In this document: positions 9,942-17,969 of the stretch, one piece after another
Layout of the letters: each line of letters begins with the position of its first letter
How positions within the stretch are numbered: position 1 is the first letter of the stretch
Assembly (NCBI RefSeq): GCF_035271045.1
Contig: NZ_DATESC010000028.1
Location: forward strand, 1 to 64,000
Reading direction: 5' to 3'
DNA from: Marinospirillum sp035271045
GTDB taxonomy: Bacteria > Pseudomonadota > Gammaproteobacteria > Pseudomonadales > Halomonadaceae
DNA: 64,000 nt
Translations under genes and position numbers: made by a program
The notes under the pieces: model-generated
The model's input: the letters and a program-made list of their open reading frames with translations, nothing else
Databases searched by the model: none
What the model was told of the DNA's origin: nothing

Positions 9942-9960
9942 GTTATACTAGTGATATAAA

Positions 9961-9994
9961 TAATGTTACCTGCACCCTTGGTAACATTATTTTT
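9961..9994 (+). terminator. Terminator of metK
   Basis: Nine-base perfect stem AATGTTACC (9962-9970) and GGTAACATT (9980-9988), followed by a T-rich tract, 20 bases after the metK stop. Confidence 0.85.
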
Positions 9995-10031
9995 AGGTTT
10001 CTAGATATTAACTATATAAGAAGGTTTTACT

Positions 10032-10373
10032 ATGAGTGGTTTACCCAACTGCCCTAAATGTGGCTCTGAATACACTTACGATGATGGCTTACAGTATGTT
10101 TGCCCTGAATGTGCGCATGAATGGTCAAAAGATGCTGTTGAAGCCAGCGGTGAAGAAGAAAAAGTGTATAAAGATGCTCACGGCACTGTTTTAGTCGATG
10201 GTGACAGCATTACCGTGATTAAAGATTTAAAAATTAAAGGTTCTTCATCTGTGGTTAAAGTGGGTACTAAGGTTAAGAATATCCGCTTAATTGAAGGCGA
10301 CCACGACATTGATTGTAAAATTGATGGCATTGGACCGATGAAGTTGAAAACTGAGTTTGTAAAGAAAGCTTAA
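10032..10373 (+). CDS. yjdM: Zinc-ribbon protein of the PhnA/YjdM family
   Basis: A 113-residue protein with an N-terminal zinc ribbon: CPKCGSEYTYDDG then YVCPECAHEW (cysteines in two CxxC pairs within the first 30 residues), followed by the compact C-terminal PhnA domain (VDGDSITVIKDLKIKGSS to IDGIGPMKLKTEFVKK). The family was once named for alkylphosphonate uptake, but E. coli YjdM is not needed for phosphonate use and its role is open. It has its own ribosome site (AGAAGG) and lies between two terminators, so it is probably a single-gene transcript. Confidence 0.93.
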   Translation: MSGLPNCPKCGSEYTYDDGLQYVCPECAHEWSKDAVEASGEEEKVYKDAHGTVLVDGDSITVIKDLKIKGSSSVVKVGTKVKNIRLIEGDHDIDCKIDGIGPMKLKTEFVKKA

Positions 10374-10421
10374 AAATAACTAGCTGCACCTTCAAAAACA
10401 TTGTTTTTTGACTTGCCTAAT

Positions 10422-10458
10422 AAAAACCGCAGCTTTTAATTAAGACTGCGGTTTTTTT
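10422..10458. terminator. Bidirectional terminator between yjdM and phrB
   Basis: Eleven-base stem AAAAACCGCAG (10422-10432) and CTGCGGTTTTT (10446-10456), with T-runs on both strands. It can serve both convergent genes. Confidence 0.88.
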
Positions 10459-10479
10459 ATGGCTATAAATTAGCACACA

Positions 10480-11964
10480 CTACTTAATCGCTTCAAAAGC
10501 TTGCATTACTCTGTCTCGGCTTAGCTTTAAATCTATAATGGGTGCTGGGTAGCTGCTGCGCTTGCCATCTTCATTTCCACTTTCATTACTAAACAAATCA
10601 CCGGTTAACTTATCCACAGCCTGTTGCTGATTAAATGACAGGTTAGCAGGCGGTTGGTGAATTTGTTTATTGGTTAAGTGGGCTAATTCTGGAACATAGC
10701 GGCGAATAAACTTACCTTCTGGGTCAAATTTAGCGGATTGGGTGTAGGGATTAAAAATACGAAAGTAGGGCACAGCATCGGTGCCGGTGGAAGCCGCCCA
10801 TTGCCACCCACCATTATTGGCCGCTAAATCACCATCAATTAAATGCTGCATAAAAAAGGCTTCACCTACTCGCCAGTCTATCAGCAGGTTTTTGCTTAAA
10901 AACATCGCCACTAGCATTCTTAAACGGTTATGCATCCAGCCTGTTTCTAACAACTGGCGCATGGCGGCATCAATAATAGGAAAGCCGGTTTGCCCTGTTT
11001 GCCAAGCCTGTAAATCCCTTTGTACTTTAGAGTTTTCAATCGAGCGCCAAGCTAACTTTTCTGTTGCTGGTTTAAAAGCTCGACCTTTGCTAATACGTGG
11101 AAAGCCAATTAGCAAATGACGATAAAATTCCCGCCAGACTAATTCTGAAACCCATACGCCAGCGCCGGTGCTTTTGTCCATAAACCTGCCAGCAGAATGC
11201 ATTTGTGCAGCGGCTAAACATTGACGACTTGATAACACGCCAGCAGCTAAATAAGCTGATACTTGGCTAGTGCCTTCAATCGCTGGAAAGTCTCTTTGTT
11301 GGTCATAGTTATTCAACGCTTTTTCACAAAAATCTTGTAGCTTTTGGTGGGCAACCGCTTCACCGGCTGGCCAATGCTCAAGTTGTTGGCTGCTTACAAA
11401 GGCGGGTAAAGGGTCATTGGCTAGTTGAGTAGACGCTTGGGCTTTGGGTGCTGGCAAAGGTACTAGGTGTTCTGGTTTAAGTTGGCTTAGCCAGTTACGG
11501 TAAAAAGGCGTAAAAACTGTATAAAAATCACCCTTGCCAGTACGGATTCTACCCGGTTCAAAAATAACTTGGTCAGTAAAACGCTCTACGTCTAATCCTG
11601 CTTTAGTAAACTCAGTAACCACTTGGTTGTCGCGCTGCTGTTCATTAAATTCGTATTCATCATTAAAAAATAACCCACTAACACCTAGCTCTTGGGCAAG
11701 GTTTAACAGTGCAGCAGGTGCGGCAGTAAAATCTGTAATAGTGAGTAGTTTTAGCGGAATATTCAGCTTACTTAACTGCTGCTGTAAGGAATGAAGATTG
11801 CTTAGAACAAAAGCTGTTTTTAAAGCGCCCCAACCATGTTCTTGCCATTGTTCTGGCGAATGAACAAAAACGGCCACCACTTCACTCTGCTGGCAGGCCT
11901 GAAAAAATGCTGGGTTATCTTCAACACGTAAATCATTACGAAACCACATAAGCTGGCGCGGCAT
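10480..11964 (-). CDS. phrB: Deoxyribodipyrimidine photolyase
   Basis: A 494-residue light-driven DNA repair enzyme that splits cyclobutane pyrimidine dimers using FADH. The N-terminal antenna-domain Rossmann segment starts MPRQLMWFRNDLRVEDNPA. The FAD domain has WVSELVWREFYRHLL, the NNGGWQWAASTGTDAVPY segment and FNPYTQSAKFDPEGKFIRRYVPEL, all typical of class I CPD photolyases rather than DASH cryptochromes. Its ATG overlaps the stop of the upstream merR-type gene by one base (TAATG), so the two are almost certainly one transcript with coupled translation. This pairing occurs in light-induced phr operons of Pseudomonas and Vibrio. Confidence 0.95.
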   Translation of the reverse strand: MPRQLMWFRNDLRVEDNPAFFQACQQSEVVAVFVHSPEQWQEHGWGALKTAFVLSNLHSLQQQLSKLNIPLKLLTITDFTAAPAALLNLAQELGVSGLFFNDEYEFNEQQRDNQVVTEFTKAGLDVERFTDQVIFEPGRIRTGKGDFYTVFTPFYRNWLSQLKPEHLVPLPAPKAQASTQLANDPLPAFVSSQQLEHWPAGEAVAHQKLQDFCEKALNNYDQQRDFPAIEGTSQVSAYLAAGVLSSRQCLAAAQMHSAGRFMDKSTGAGVWVSELVWREFYRHLLIGFPRISKGRAFKPATEKLAWRSIENSKVQRDLQAWQTGQTGFPIIDAAMRQLLETGWMHNRLRMLVAMFLSKNLLIDWRVGEAFFMQHLIDGDLAANNGGWQWAASTGTDAVPYFRIFNPYTQSAKFDPEGKFIRRYVPELAHLTNKQIHQPPANLSFNQQQAVDKLTGDLFSNESGNEDGKRSSYPAPIIDLKLSRDRVMQAFEAIK

Positions 11965-12764
11965 TATTTTTCTCTTAGCAGGCTGTAAAGTGTTATCGAA
12001 TTAACGTCCGTTAACGTGGCAAGTTCGGCAACCGTTGCGTTAGTGCTTATTGCCAGTGTTTTATGGTCTTCTGACGTGTAAATGCCTTGTCCGAGCAGCA
12101 GTATTTGCGGCTTAAATTGTTGAGCAGTATGCATAATTTCGTTAAAGCTCAGCGGCTGATCGAACCAAAAAACTTGAAAGTCTAAATCACTAAGCGCCAG
12201 CAAAGTTAGGGTTAGTTCACTTGGGTTATATTCAGTTGCACAGAGTAAAAGTTTTGGCCCAGCCAGCAATTTGCGCCGTTGTTGAATGCGTTCGCCAGCC
12301 CGTGTTCTTAAATAACGCAGCAATAAACCTTGCGCGGCAGTTGCTGCATCTAGCTGTTTTAGTAACGGTTGGAACACGGCTTGAGCCAGTTGGCTAGCAG
12401 ACCAACGCACAAAGCTTGCACAAAACAGTGCGTCTAAATTTTCTTCATTTAATGTTTGTAAACAGGCATTAAATTGCATTCTTAATACCAACCAATCCCC
12501 CGCAGGTTCTGGTGGCGCAATGGCTTCAGGTGGCTTATCAAGTAGGTCGTTGACTTGACTAACCGTAACGCCCTTATCTAGCCATTGTAAAATACGGCGT
12601 ACATTTTCAATGTCTTCTGCAGAATAAAGGCGATGCCCTTTAGGTGTGCGCTGTGGCGTAATTAAGCCATAACGTCTTTCCCAAGCGCGAAGTGTGACTG
12701 TATTTACGCCGGTTAGACGTGACACTTCACGAATGGGGTATAAGGGGTTTTGGTGAGTCTCCAT
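11964..12764 (-). CDS. MerR-family regulator, LitR/PplR-like, light or stress response
   Basis: A 266-residue transcription factor. Residues 9-78 form a MerR winged-helix DNA-binding domain (YPIREVSRLTGVNTVTLRAW, then RRYGLITPQRTPKGHRLYS). The remainder matches in layout the B12-binding-type sensor half of CarH/LitR: a helical bundle (about 95-170) and a Rossmann-like C-terminus (about 175-255). The cobalamin signature DxHxxG is not visible; its place holds ATEYNPSELT. That is as in class II LitR proteins (PplR of Pseudomonas putida), which control phrB and other light-induced genes without a full B12 site. Role by homology and by its one-base overlap with phrB. An inverted repeat lies in its promoter region. 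Confidence 0.85.
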   Translation of the reverse strand: METHQNPLYPIREVSRLTGVNTVTLRAWERRYGLITPQRTPKGHRLYSAEDIENVRRILQWLDKGVTVSQVNDLLDKPPEAIAPPEPAGDWLVLRMQFNACLQTLNEENLDALFCASFVRWSASQLAQAVFQPLLKQLDAATAAQGLLLRYLRTRAGERIQQRRKLLAGPKLLLCATEYNPSELTLTLLALSDLDFQVFWFDQPLSFNEIMHTAQQFKPQILLLGQGIYTSEDHKTLAISTNATVAELATLTDVNSITLYSLLREK

Positions 12765-12799
12765 TACTTAGCCTGCTGCAGTGTTATTGAATAAATTAG

Positions 12800-12821
12800 T
12801 TTAACTTAAAGTAAAGTTAAA
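12800..12821 (-). promoter_or_regulatory. Perfect inverted repeat upstream of merR-phrB, candidate operator
   Basis: TTTAACTT (12800-12807), 6-base spacer, AAGTTAAA (12814-12821), 36 bases upstream of the regulator start. MerR proteins bind dyads in their own promoters, so this is a plausible autoregulatory site. The inference rests on position and symmetry only. Confidence 0.45.
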
Positions 12822-12847
12822 TACAGTTTAGTCGCGTATTGGAAGAA

Positions 12848-13130
12848 TTACTGTATAACTTTGGTCAGCTGTTTGCCCAATTGATCGCCGGAAAGCCAAA
12901 CCACTTCAGCTTGATGACTTAAATCATCACCTAAGCAGCCACAATAGTCACCACACACATTTAATCTTTGGGCTAAATCTTTTGTAAATAAGCCACGCCC
13001 AATGATTGTGCAGTAAAGGCATACAGCCAACGGTGTGCTTCAAGTAATAAAGTCTCGGCTTTGCCAGACCAGCAAGACCTGCGCCGATGATTGCGTGTTT
13101 ACCAATAACAACTGAGTTTATTTTTTTCAT
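12848..13130 (-). pseudogene. Remnant of an NAD(P)/FAD-dependent oxidoreductase gene (renalase-like)
   Basis: The minus strand holds both ends of an FAD oxidoreductase and little between. From 13130 an ATG opens a frame with the dinucleotide-binding motif AIIGAGLAGLA at codons 13-23. It soon runs into unrelated sequence (LKHTVGCMPLLHNHW) that, read in another frame, gives EAHRWLYAFTAQSLG, a typical near-C-terminal segment of this family. A further frame change leads to LNVCGDYCGCLGDDL, then AEVVWLSGDQLGKQL and a normal stop at 12848. Intact relatives are about 320-340 residues, so some 700 bases are missing and at least two frameshifts follow. In Pseudomonas and Vibrio such a gene sits beside phrB, merR and the TIGR01777 epimerase, so the remnant is in its expected place. 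Confidence 0.75.
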
Positions 13131-13203
13131 TTGTTTACCTAGCTTTATTGTACGTTGTTAAAGTATTGTATAGTTATTGTACATTAAGTTGCTTGAGGTG
13201 AGT
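13131..13203. promoter_or_regulatory. AT-rich divergent promoter region with repeated TTGTA words
   Basis: This 73-base gap lies between the start of the oxidoreductase remnant and the epimerase. It contains TTGTAC twice and TTGTAT once within 30 bases, plus TTAAAGTA, an 8-mer also present in the inverted-repeat region upstream of merR. It probably holds the epimerase promoter and perhaps a site for the neighbouring regulator. No exact -35/-10 pair can be assigned with confidence. Confidence 0.35.
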
Positions 13204-14094
13204 ATGCGTATTTTAATCACAGGTGGTACAGGGTTTGTTGGTCAAGCACTTTGTCCTTTGCTGGCGAGTCAAGGGTACGAGTTAGTTTTGTGGACAAGGC
13301 AATTAAAACCACGTTTACCCAAAGGTGTAACGGATTATGTACACCAGCTTAATGAATTAGAACCTAATTCAGTACAAGCGGTGATTAATTTAGCCGGTGC
13401 TGGCATTGCTGATAAGCGCTGGTCAAAAGAACGCAAACAGCAATTAATTAGCTCGCGTGTAAAAACCACTGAGCAGCTAGTGGCGTGGATCGCTGCACAA
13501 GCCATTCGCCCTAAAGTTTTGTTATCGGCTTCTGCGGTGGGTTATTACGGCGAACAGGGTGAGCAAACCGTAACGGAGCAAACCAAGCCCGTTGCTGGTT
13601 TTACGCATGATTTATGTGCCGCTTGGGAAACCGCAGCGTTAGCAGCTAACGATTTAGGTGTGCGGGTTTGCTTGGTGCGTACTGGCGTAGTGTTGGGGCA
13701 AGGCGGTGGCTCGTTGGCTAAAATGCTGCCGGCTTTTCGTATGGGCATGGGTGGGCCTTTGGGTAAGGGTAAGCATTGGTTTCCGTGGATTCATTTAGAT
13801 GATATGGCAAACATTTATGCTTGGTTGCTAAAAACTGAACGCGTTAGCGGTGTGTTTAACGCCAGTGCGCCTAATCCTGTTATTAATGCTGATTTCACTA
13901 AAGCATTGGGCAAGGCGCTTAACCGTCCAACTTTTTTCCCTATGCCAGAGAAAGTTTTAAAGCTGCTGTTTGGTGAAATGGCTGAACTGTTGCTGGTCAG
14001 CGATAAAATGCTACCGCAGCGTTTAGTGGAAGAAGGTTTTCAATTTGCTTACCCACAATTAGATACTGCTTTAAAAAATATTATAAAAAGTTAA
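13204..14094 (+). CDS. TIGR01777-family NAD(P)-dependent epimerase
   Basis: A 296-residue extended short-chain dehydrogenase-like protein of the YfcH/TIGR01777 family, with DUF1731 at the C-terminus. The nucleotide-binding motif GGTGFVG is at residues 6-12. NLAGAGIADKRWSKERKQ and SASAVGYYGEQG (with the YxxxK-region tyrosine) follow, and the C-terminal part runs NASAPNPVINADFTKALG. The substrate is unknown. I start at ATG 13204, which has TGAGGTGA upstream, rather than at a TTG nine codons earlier. The gene is often in light-induced phr clusters, which fits its neighbours. Its stop overlaps the convergent pldA stop by four bases. Confidence 0.88.
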   Translation: MRILITGGTGFVGQALCPLLASQGYELVLWTRQLKPRLPKGVTDYVHQLNELEPNSVQAVINLAGAGIADKRWSKERKQQLISSRVKTTEQLVAWIAAQAIRPKVLLSASAVGYYGEQGEQTVTEQTKPVAGFTHDLCAAWETAALAANDLGVRVCLVRTGVVLGQGGGSLAKMLPAFRMGMGGPLGKGKHWFPWIHLDDMANIYAWLLKTERVSGVFNASAPNPVINADFTKALGKALNRPTFFPMPEKVLKLLFGEMAELLLVSDKMLPQRLVEEGFQFAYPQLDTALKNIIKS

Positions 14095-14912
14095 CGCACT
14101 ATGCCCAGCCCAATTCTTAAAATTGGGCCTACTTGTTCGTTATAATTCAACATACTTTCGCCATAACCTTGAAAGTATTGTAGGTATAAAAAGCCACCCG
14201 TGCGTATCGAAATGGGGGTTCTAATGGGGTAGGTTAGGTCAACTTGCACACTGTATTGGCCTGATCTTCCGTAGCGATAAAGGGTGTTAATTCCCCAGCT
14301 ATCCTCATTACCATAACGTAGGTTTAAATCAACATAACCACGGTAATCGGCAAGATCGTCATTAAACTCACCTTTACTTAGGTAGTACAAAAACCGTGGA
14401 AAAACGGTTAATGAGCTATTGGCTACTGGAAAAGTCCAAATGGGCTGAATAAAAAGTGCATCCATGCTGCGCGAAACCTCTTCAGCTTGCCCATTGGATT
14501 CATGGGTATAGCCAAAAGCCAGTAAATCATAAAAGGGGCTTTCGTTTAGCGTAAAATAAAAAGAAGGTTTATAGCTGGTATCTTCAAAAGGTAACGAATC
14601 TTTAGACCAGTTCCACAAACTGGTTTGTGTATAAGAAAGATGTAAGCTATCTAGCCAAGGTGCTGAGTCAATTAAAGAAGACTGATCATCAAATAACTTG
14701 TATTTAAAGCTAAATTGGAAGCGTCCTTTTAAGTCTTCGCCGTATTCACCACCAGCAATTAAATACATGGGTTCGTAAACACTTAAAGCCGATTGTTCAG
14801 ACGTTTGAAAGCAACCAACAATGGACTCTGCACAGTTAGTATTATTGGCTGCTAGTAACAAACTAGGCAGGGTAATAAGCAATAAGCCACTGAGTAAAGT
14901 AAATAATTGCAT
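14091..14912 (-). CDS. pldA: Outer-membrane phospholipase A1
   Basis: A 273-residue outer-membrane protein with a signal peptide (about 1-21, ending LLLAA) and twelve-strand-barrel-like strands rich in aromatic residues. The catalytic motif YTHESNGQ (around residue 146) supplies the His-Ser pair, and ALFIQPIWTF and TLYRYGRSGQYSVQVDL match the OMPLA barrel. The enzyme hydrolyses phospholipids that leak into the outer leaflet, keeping outer-membrane asymmetry; it works as a calcium-dependent dimer. It is slightly shorter than the E. coli protein. It lies 24 bases beyond the rapA stop on the same strand and converges with the epimerase. Confidence 0.92.
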   Translation of the reverse strand: MQLFTLLSGLLLITLPSLLLAANNTNCAESIVGCFQTSEQSALSVYEPMYLIAGGEYGEDLKGRFQFSFKYKLFDDQSSLIDSAPWLDSLHLSYTQTSLWNWSKDSLPFEDTSYKPSFYFTLNESPFYDLLAFGYTHESNGQAEEVSRSMDALFIQPIWTFPVANSSLTVFPRFLYYLSKGEFNDDLADYRGYVDLNLRYGNEDSWGINTLYRYGRSGQYSVQVDLTYPIRTPISIRTGGFLYLQYFQGYGESMLNYNEQVGPILRIGLGIVR

Positions 14913-14935
14913 CTTAGTCCTGCCTTTGGATCGTT

Positions 14936-17872
14936 TTACTCTTGCCCACCGGCAACGATCACCCGCAGCGCATCTAAGCGTAGCGTTGCAGCATTTAACG
15001 ATGAGTCGAGTTGTTTGCGTAATTGCACTAGCTGGTCAATTTCCTCGCTGCGTACCGCTGGGTTCTTTTGTTGCAGCGCGGTTAAACGCGCAATTTCAGG
15101 ATCAAGCAACTCGCGCATATCTGTTTGTGCTAGTTCAAGTATTGAAGGCAATTCTTCTTCAGCAAGGGTTTCTGCTTTATCTAATAACTGGCGCAGCTGA
15201 TCTTTACGCAGCTTAACGATTTCACGGCCGAGGCTTTTTTTCATTCGAACCAGTTGGCGTGATAAACCTTTAAACTTTACCTTGCTGCTTAGGTTATTAC
15301 CTTGTCCGTCTAATAATAAACGCAAGCTTTGTGGCGGTAAGTAGCGATTAATATCTAGGCTGTTACGCTGCGTGCTTTCTAAGCAAAAGAACACTTCTAG
15401 CAACAAAGTGCCCGCAGGCAAGGCTGGGTTTTTTAACAAGGCAACCGTTACGTTGCCTTGCACCGTGCTAGTTGCCGCCTCTAAACAGTTACGCGTTAAA
15501 GGGTGCTCCCACGTTAAAAAGTGCAAATCATCACGCGCCAAAGCTTTATCACGCAAGAAAGTGCCAGAGCTGCCCTCTTCCATATCAAAATGCACATCAG
15601 TAAAAATAGCGGTGTCCGATTCTTGGCCAGGTTTTAAATACCAAGTGTCAGCATCTAAATCTTCGTTTTGAATACGATAAACATCCAGCGCTACTTCTAA
15701 ATAATTTCTAAGCTCTTTGTCCATTTCAGTATCGGCTAGCTGTTCAACCAGCTGGGCTGAAATGTCAGGGCGGTGAGAAGCCAATTCTAATAAGCGATGA
15801 CGACCGGCTTCAAGCTCGATTTCTGCTGCTTGGCGGGTGGCTTTTACTTGGGGTAGAAAGTCATCCGCTTCCAGAATGCCTTCTAAAAAATTATGTAGCT
15901 CATCTTGGTATTGTAGCCACAAAGTCGCGCCAACCGGACGTGGATGGGTGAACTGTTCTAAACCTTCATTGCACCAAGCTAACCAAGGCGCTTGAGCGGT
16001 GTCTTGTAAATAAGGGACATGAATTTTAACGGTTTGGGTTTGTCCAATACGGTCTAAACGACCAATCCGTTGCTCTAATAAGTCGGGGTGTGCGGGTAAA
16101 TCAAACAGCACTAAATGGTGAGCAAACTGAAAGTTACGCCCTTCACTACCAATTTCAGAGCAAATTAAAATCGGTGCACCATCTTCGTCATCGGCAAACC
16201 AAGCCGCAGCTCGGTCACGCTCAATCAGCGGCATATCTTCATGGAAAACAGCGGCTAAAATACCGGCTCTACGGCGCAGCGCATCACTTAAATCTAGTGC
16301 GGTATCGGCATGGGCACAAATCAATAGCACTTTTTCGTCGTGTAATTCGACTAATTTTTCAAGCAGCCAATCGACACGAGGATCAAATTTCCACCAGTCG
16401 CCTTCTTCACGTTTTTGAATGGCGTATAAGCGTTCTGGATAGAGCGCAGCATAGGGCCAATGTTGCCCCGTTAAGGCCGCTGCCATCAGTTGTTTATGTG
16501 GTTCTTCGTATTCTTCTAAGATGGTTTTATAAACAGCAGGGCATTCTAGGGCAACAGGGAAAACTTTACGCTCTGGAAAACCGGGGACGCTAGCGCGGCG
16601 GTTTCTGAATAACACGCGCCCCGTACCGTAGCGATCAAGCAGTTGTTCCGTTAATTGCTGACGTGCGGTATTGCGCTGTTCGTTGCTACTTTGTGGGTTA
16701 TCTAGCAAGGCTAATAAGGCTAAGCTGTCACCGCTAAGGCGCTCTTCTAGGGCGGCTAAATCTTCAACTTCTAAAGGTTCTTGGGCTTCAAGTCGGGCAA
16801 TGGCAGTAGCACACGAACGGTAGCCTTCTTCTTCGGCTAAAAAGTCTTCTAAGTTGGGGTAGCGTGCTGGGTCTAGCAGTTGCAGCTGGGCAAAGAAGCC
16901 CGCTTCACCCGATTGTTCTGGCGTTGCTGTTAGCAATAATAAACCAGGTGTTGGCTCAGAAAGCTTACGCACGCATTCATATTCTGGGCTGGCTTCATCG
17001 GGCGACCAACGCAGGTGGTGTGCTTCATCAACAATGAGTAAATCCCAATTTTCAGCCAGCGCTTGCTGCATGGCTTCTGCATCGTTGGTTAGCCAATTAA
17101 TACTCGCTAAGGCGATGGTCGCATCGGTAAATGGCGCACCTGTGGCTTGGGCGCGGTCTGCATCTACCAAAGTAACCGGCAAACCAAAACGGCGCAGTAG
17201 TTCAACCAACCATTGGTGGCAAAGGCTACCGGGCACTAAAATTAATGCACGGCGGGTACGGCCAGTAATCAGTTGTTGATGCAAAATTAAACCGGCTTCA
17301 ATGGTTTTACCTAAACCTACTTCATCGGCTAGCAACACTCTGGGCGCTAAACGGCGACCCACTTCATAAGCGATATACAGCTGGTGCGGAATCAGTCCAA
17401 CTCTAGGGCCACGCAAGCCACGCATCGGGTCTTTAGCTAAACGGGTTTGGGCTTGGCGGCTCAGCGCTCGCAGCATATATTCGTTGTTTCTATCAATTTG
17501 CCCCGTTAGCAATCGTTCTCTTGGGCCTTGGAAGCGTATTTGTGAATCTAGCTGCGTTTCCATTAATTCAAGCGGCTCGCCTTGGTCACTTTCGCCAAAA
17601 TAAACCAGCAAGCCGTCTAAAGACTGCGTTTCGGTAACGCGCATATTCCAGCCGTCTTGATGCGTAACTTGATCGCCTTCGCTAAAAATAACGCGCGTTA
17701 AAGGAGCGGTCGAAGTTGAATAAACCCTTGTTTCACCGTTGTGATTAAACAGCAGCGTTACACTGCGCCGGTCACACTGCAAAATAGTGCCAAGTCCTAA
17801 CTCAATTTCAGCATCGCTTATCCAGCGTTGACCCGGAACAAATACAAGGTGTTGGGCAGAAGTAACAGACAT
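14936..17872 (-). CDS. rapA: RNA polymerase-associated ATPase RapA (HepA)
   Basis: A 978-residue Swi2/Snf2 ATPase that binds RNA polymerase and recycles it after transcription. N-terminal Tudor-like domains (starting FVPGQRWISDAEIELGLGTI) precede the helicase core: Walker A ADEVGLGKTIEAG, DEAH box VDEAHHL, motif III LLTATPEQ, and in the second lobe CSEIGSEGRNFQFAHHLVLFD and QRIGRLDRIGQ. The C-terminal RapA domain is complete. I use ATG 17870-17872, with AGGAGG eight bases upstream, rather than the adjacent upstream TTG. Many long reading frames on the opposite strand are shadows of this gene. Confidence 0.96.
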   Translation of the reverse strand: MSVTSAQHLVFVPGQRWISDAEIELGLGTILQCDRRSVTLLFNHNGETRVYSTSTAPLTRVIFSEGDQVTHQDGWNMRVTETQSLDGLLVYFGESDQGEPLELMETQLDSQIRFQGPRERLLTGQIDRNNEYMLRALSRQAQTRLAKDPMRGLRGPRVGLIPHQLYIAYEVGRRLAPRVLLADEVGLGKTIEAGLILHQQLITGRTRRALILVPGSLCHQWLVELLRRFGLPVTLVDADRAQATGAPFTDATIALASINWLTNDAEAMQQALAENWDLLIVDEAHHLRWSPDEASPEYECVRKLSEPTPGLLLLTATPEQSGEAGFFAQLQLLDPARYPNLEDFLAEEEGYRSCATAIARLEAQEPLEVEDLAALEERLSGDSLALLALLDNPQSSNEQRNTARQQLTEQLLDRYGTGRVLFRNRRASVPGFPERKVFPVALECPAVYKTILEEYEEPHKQLMAAALTGQHWPYAALYPERLYAIQKREEGDWWKFDPRVDWLLEKLVELHDEKVLLICAHADTALDLSDALRRRAGILAAVFHEDMPLIERDRAAAWFADDEDGAPILICSEIGSEGRNFQFAHHLVLFDLPAHPDLLEQRIGRLDRIGQTQTVKIHVPYLQDTAQAPWLAWCNEGLEQFTHPRPVGATLWLQYQDELHNFLEGILEADDFLPQVKATRQAAEIELEAGRHRLLELASHRPDISAQLVEQLADTEMDKELRNYLEVALDVYRIQNEDLDADTWYLKPGQESDTAIFTDVHFDMEEGSSGTFLRDKALARDDLHFLTWEHPLTRNCLEAATSTVQGNVTVALLKNPALPAGTLLLEVFFCLESTQRNSLDINRYLPPQSLRLLLDGQGNNLSSKVKFKGLSRQLVRMKKSLGREIVKLRKDQLRQLLDKAETLAEEELPSILELAQTDMRELLDPEIARLTALQQKNPAVRSEEIDQLVQLRKQLDSSLNAATLRLDALRVIVAGGQE

Positions 17873-17969
17873 CAAAAAAGCCTCCTAGAAGCGGCTTGTA
17901 TAAAATAGGGTCGTCATTCTAGCGGATTCGGCTAGTTAGCCCAAGGCTGATAGGTATTTAAAGGTACGT

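Noticed and set aside
13177..13203. Upstream TTG start for the TIGR01777 epimerase
   Set aside because: The next ATG has a strong TGAGGTGA site and gives the normal N-terminus MRILITGGTGFVG.
14821..15216. 131-codon plus-strand frame over pldA and rapA ends
   Set aside because: Lies over two real genes on the opposite strand and has no recognisable domain or ribosome site.
16090..16593. 167-codon open frame on the plus strand inside rapA
   Set aside because: Antisense to the well-conserved rapA helicase lobe, arginine/histidine-rich translation with no family pattern; a shadow of codon bias on the other strand.
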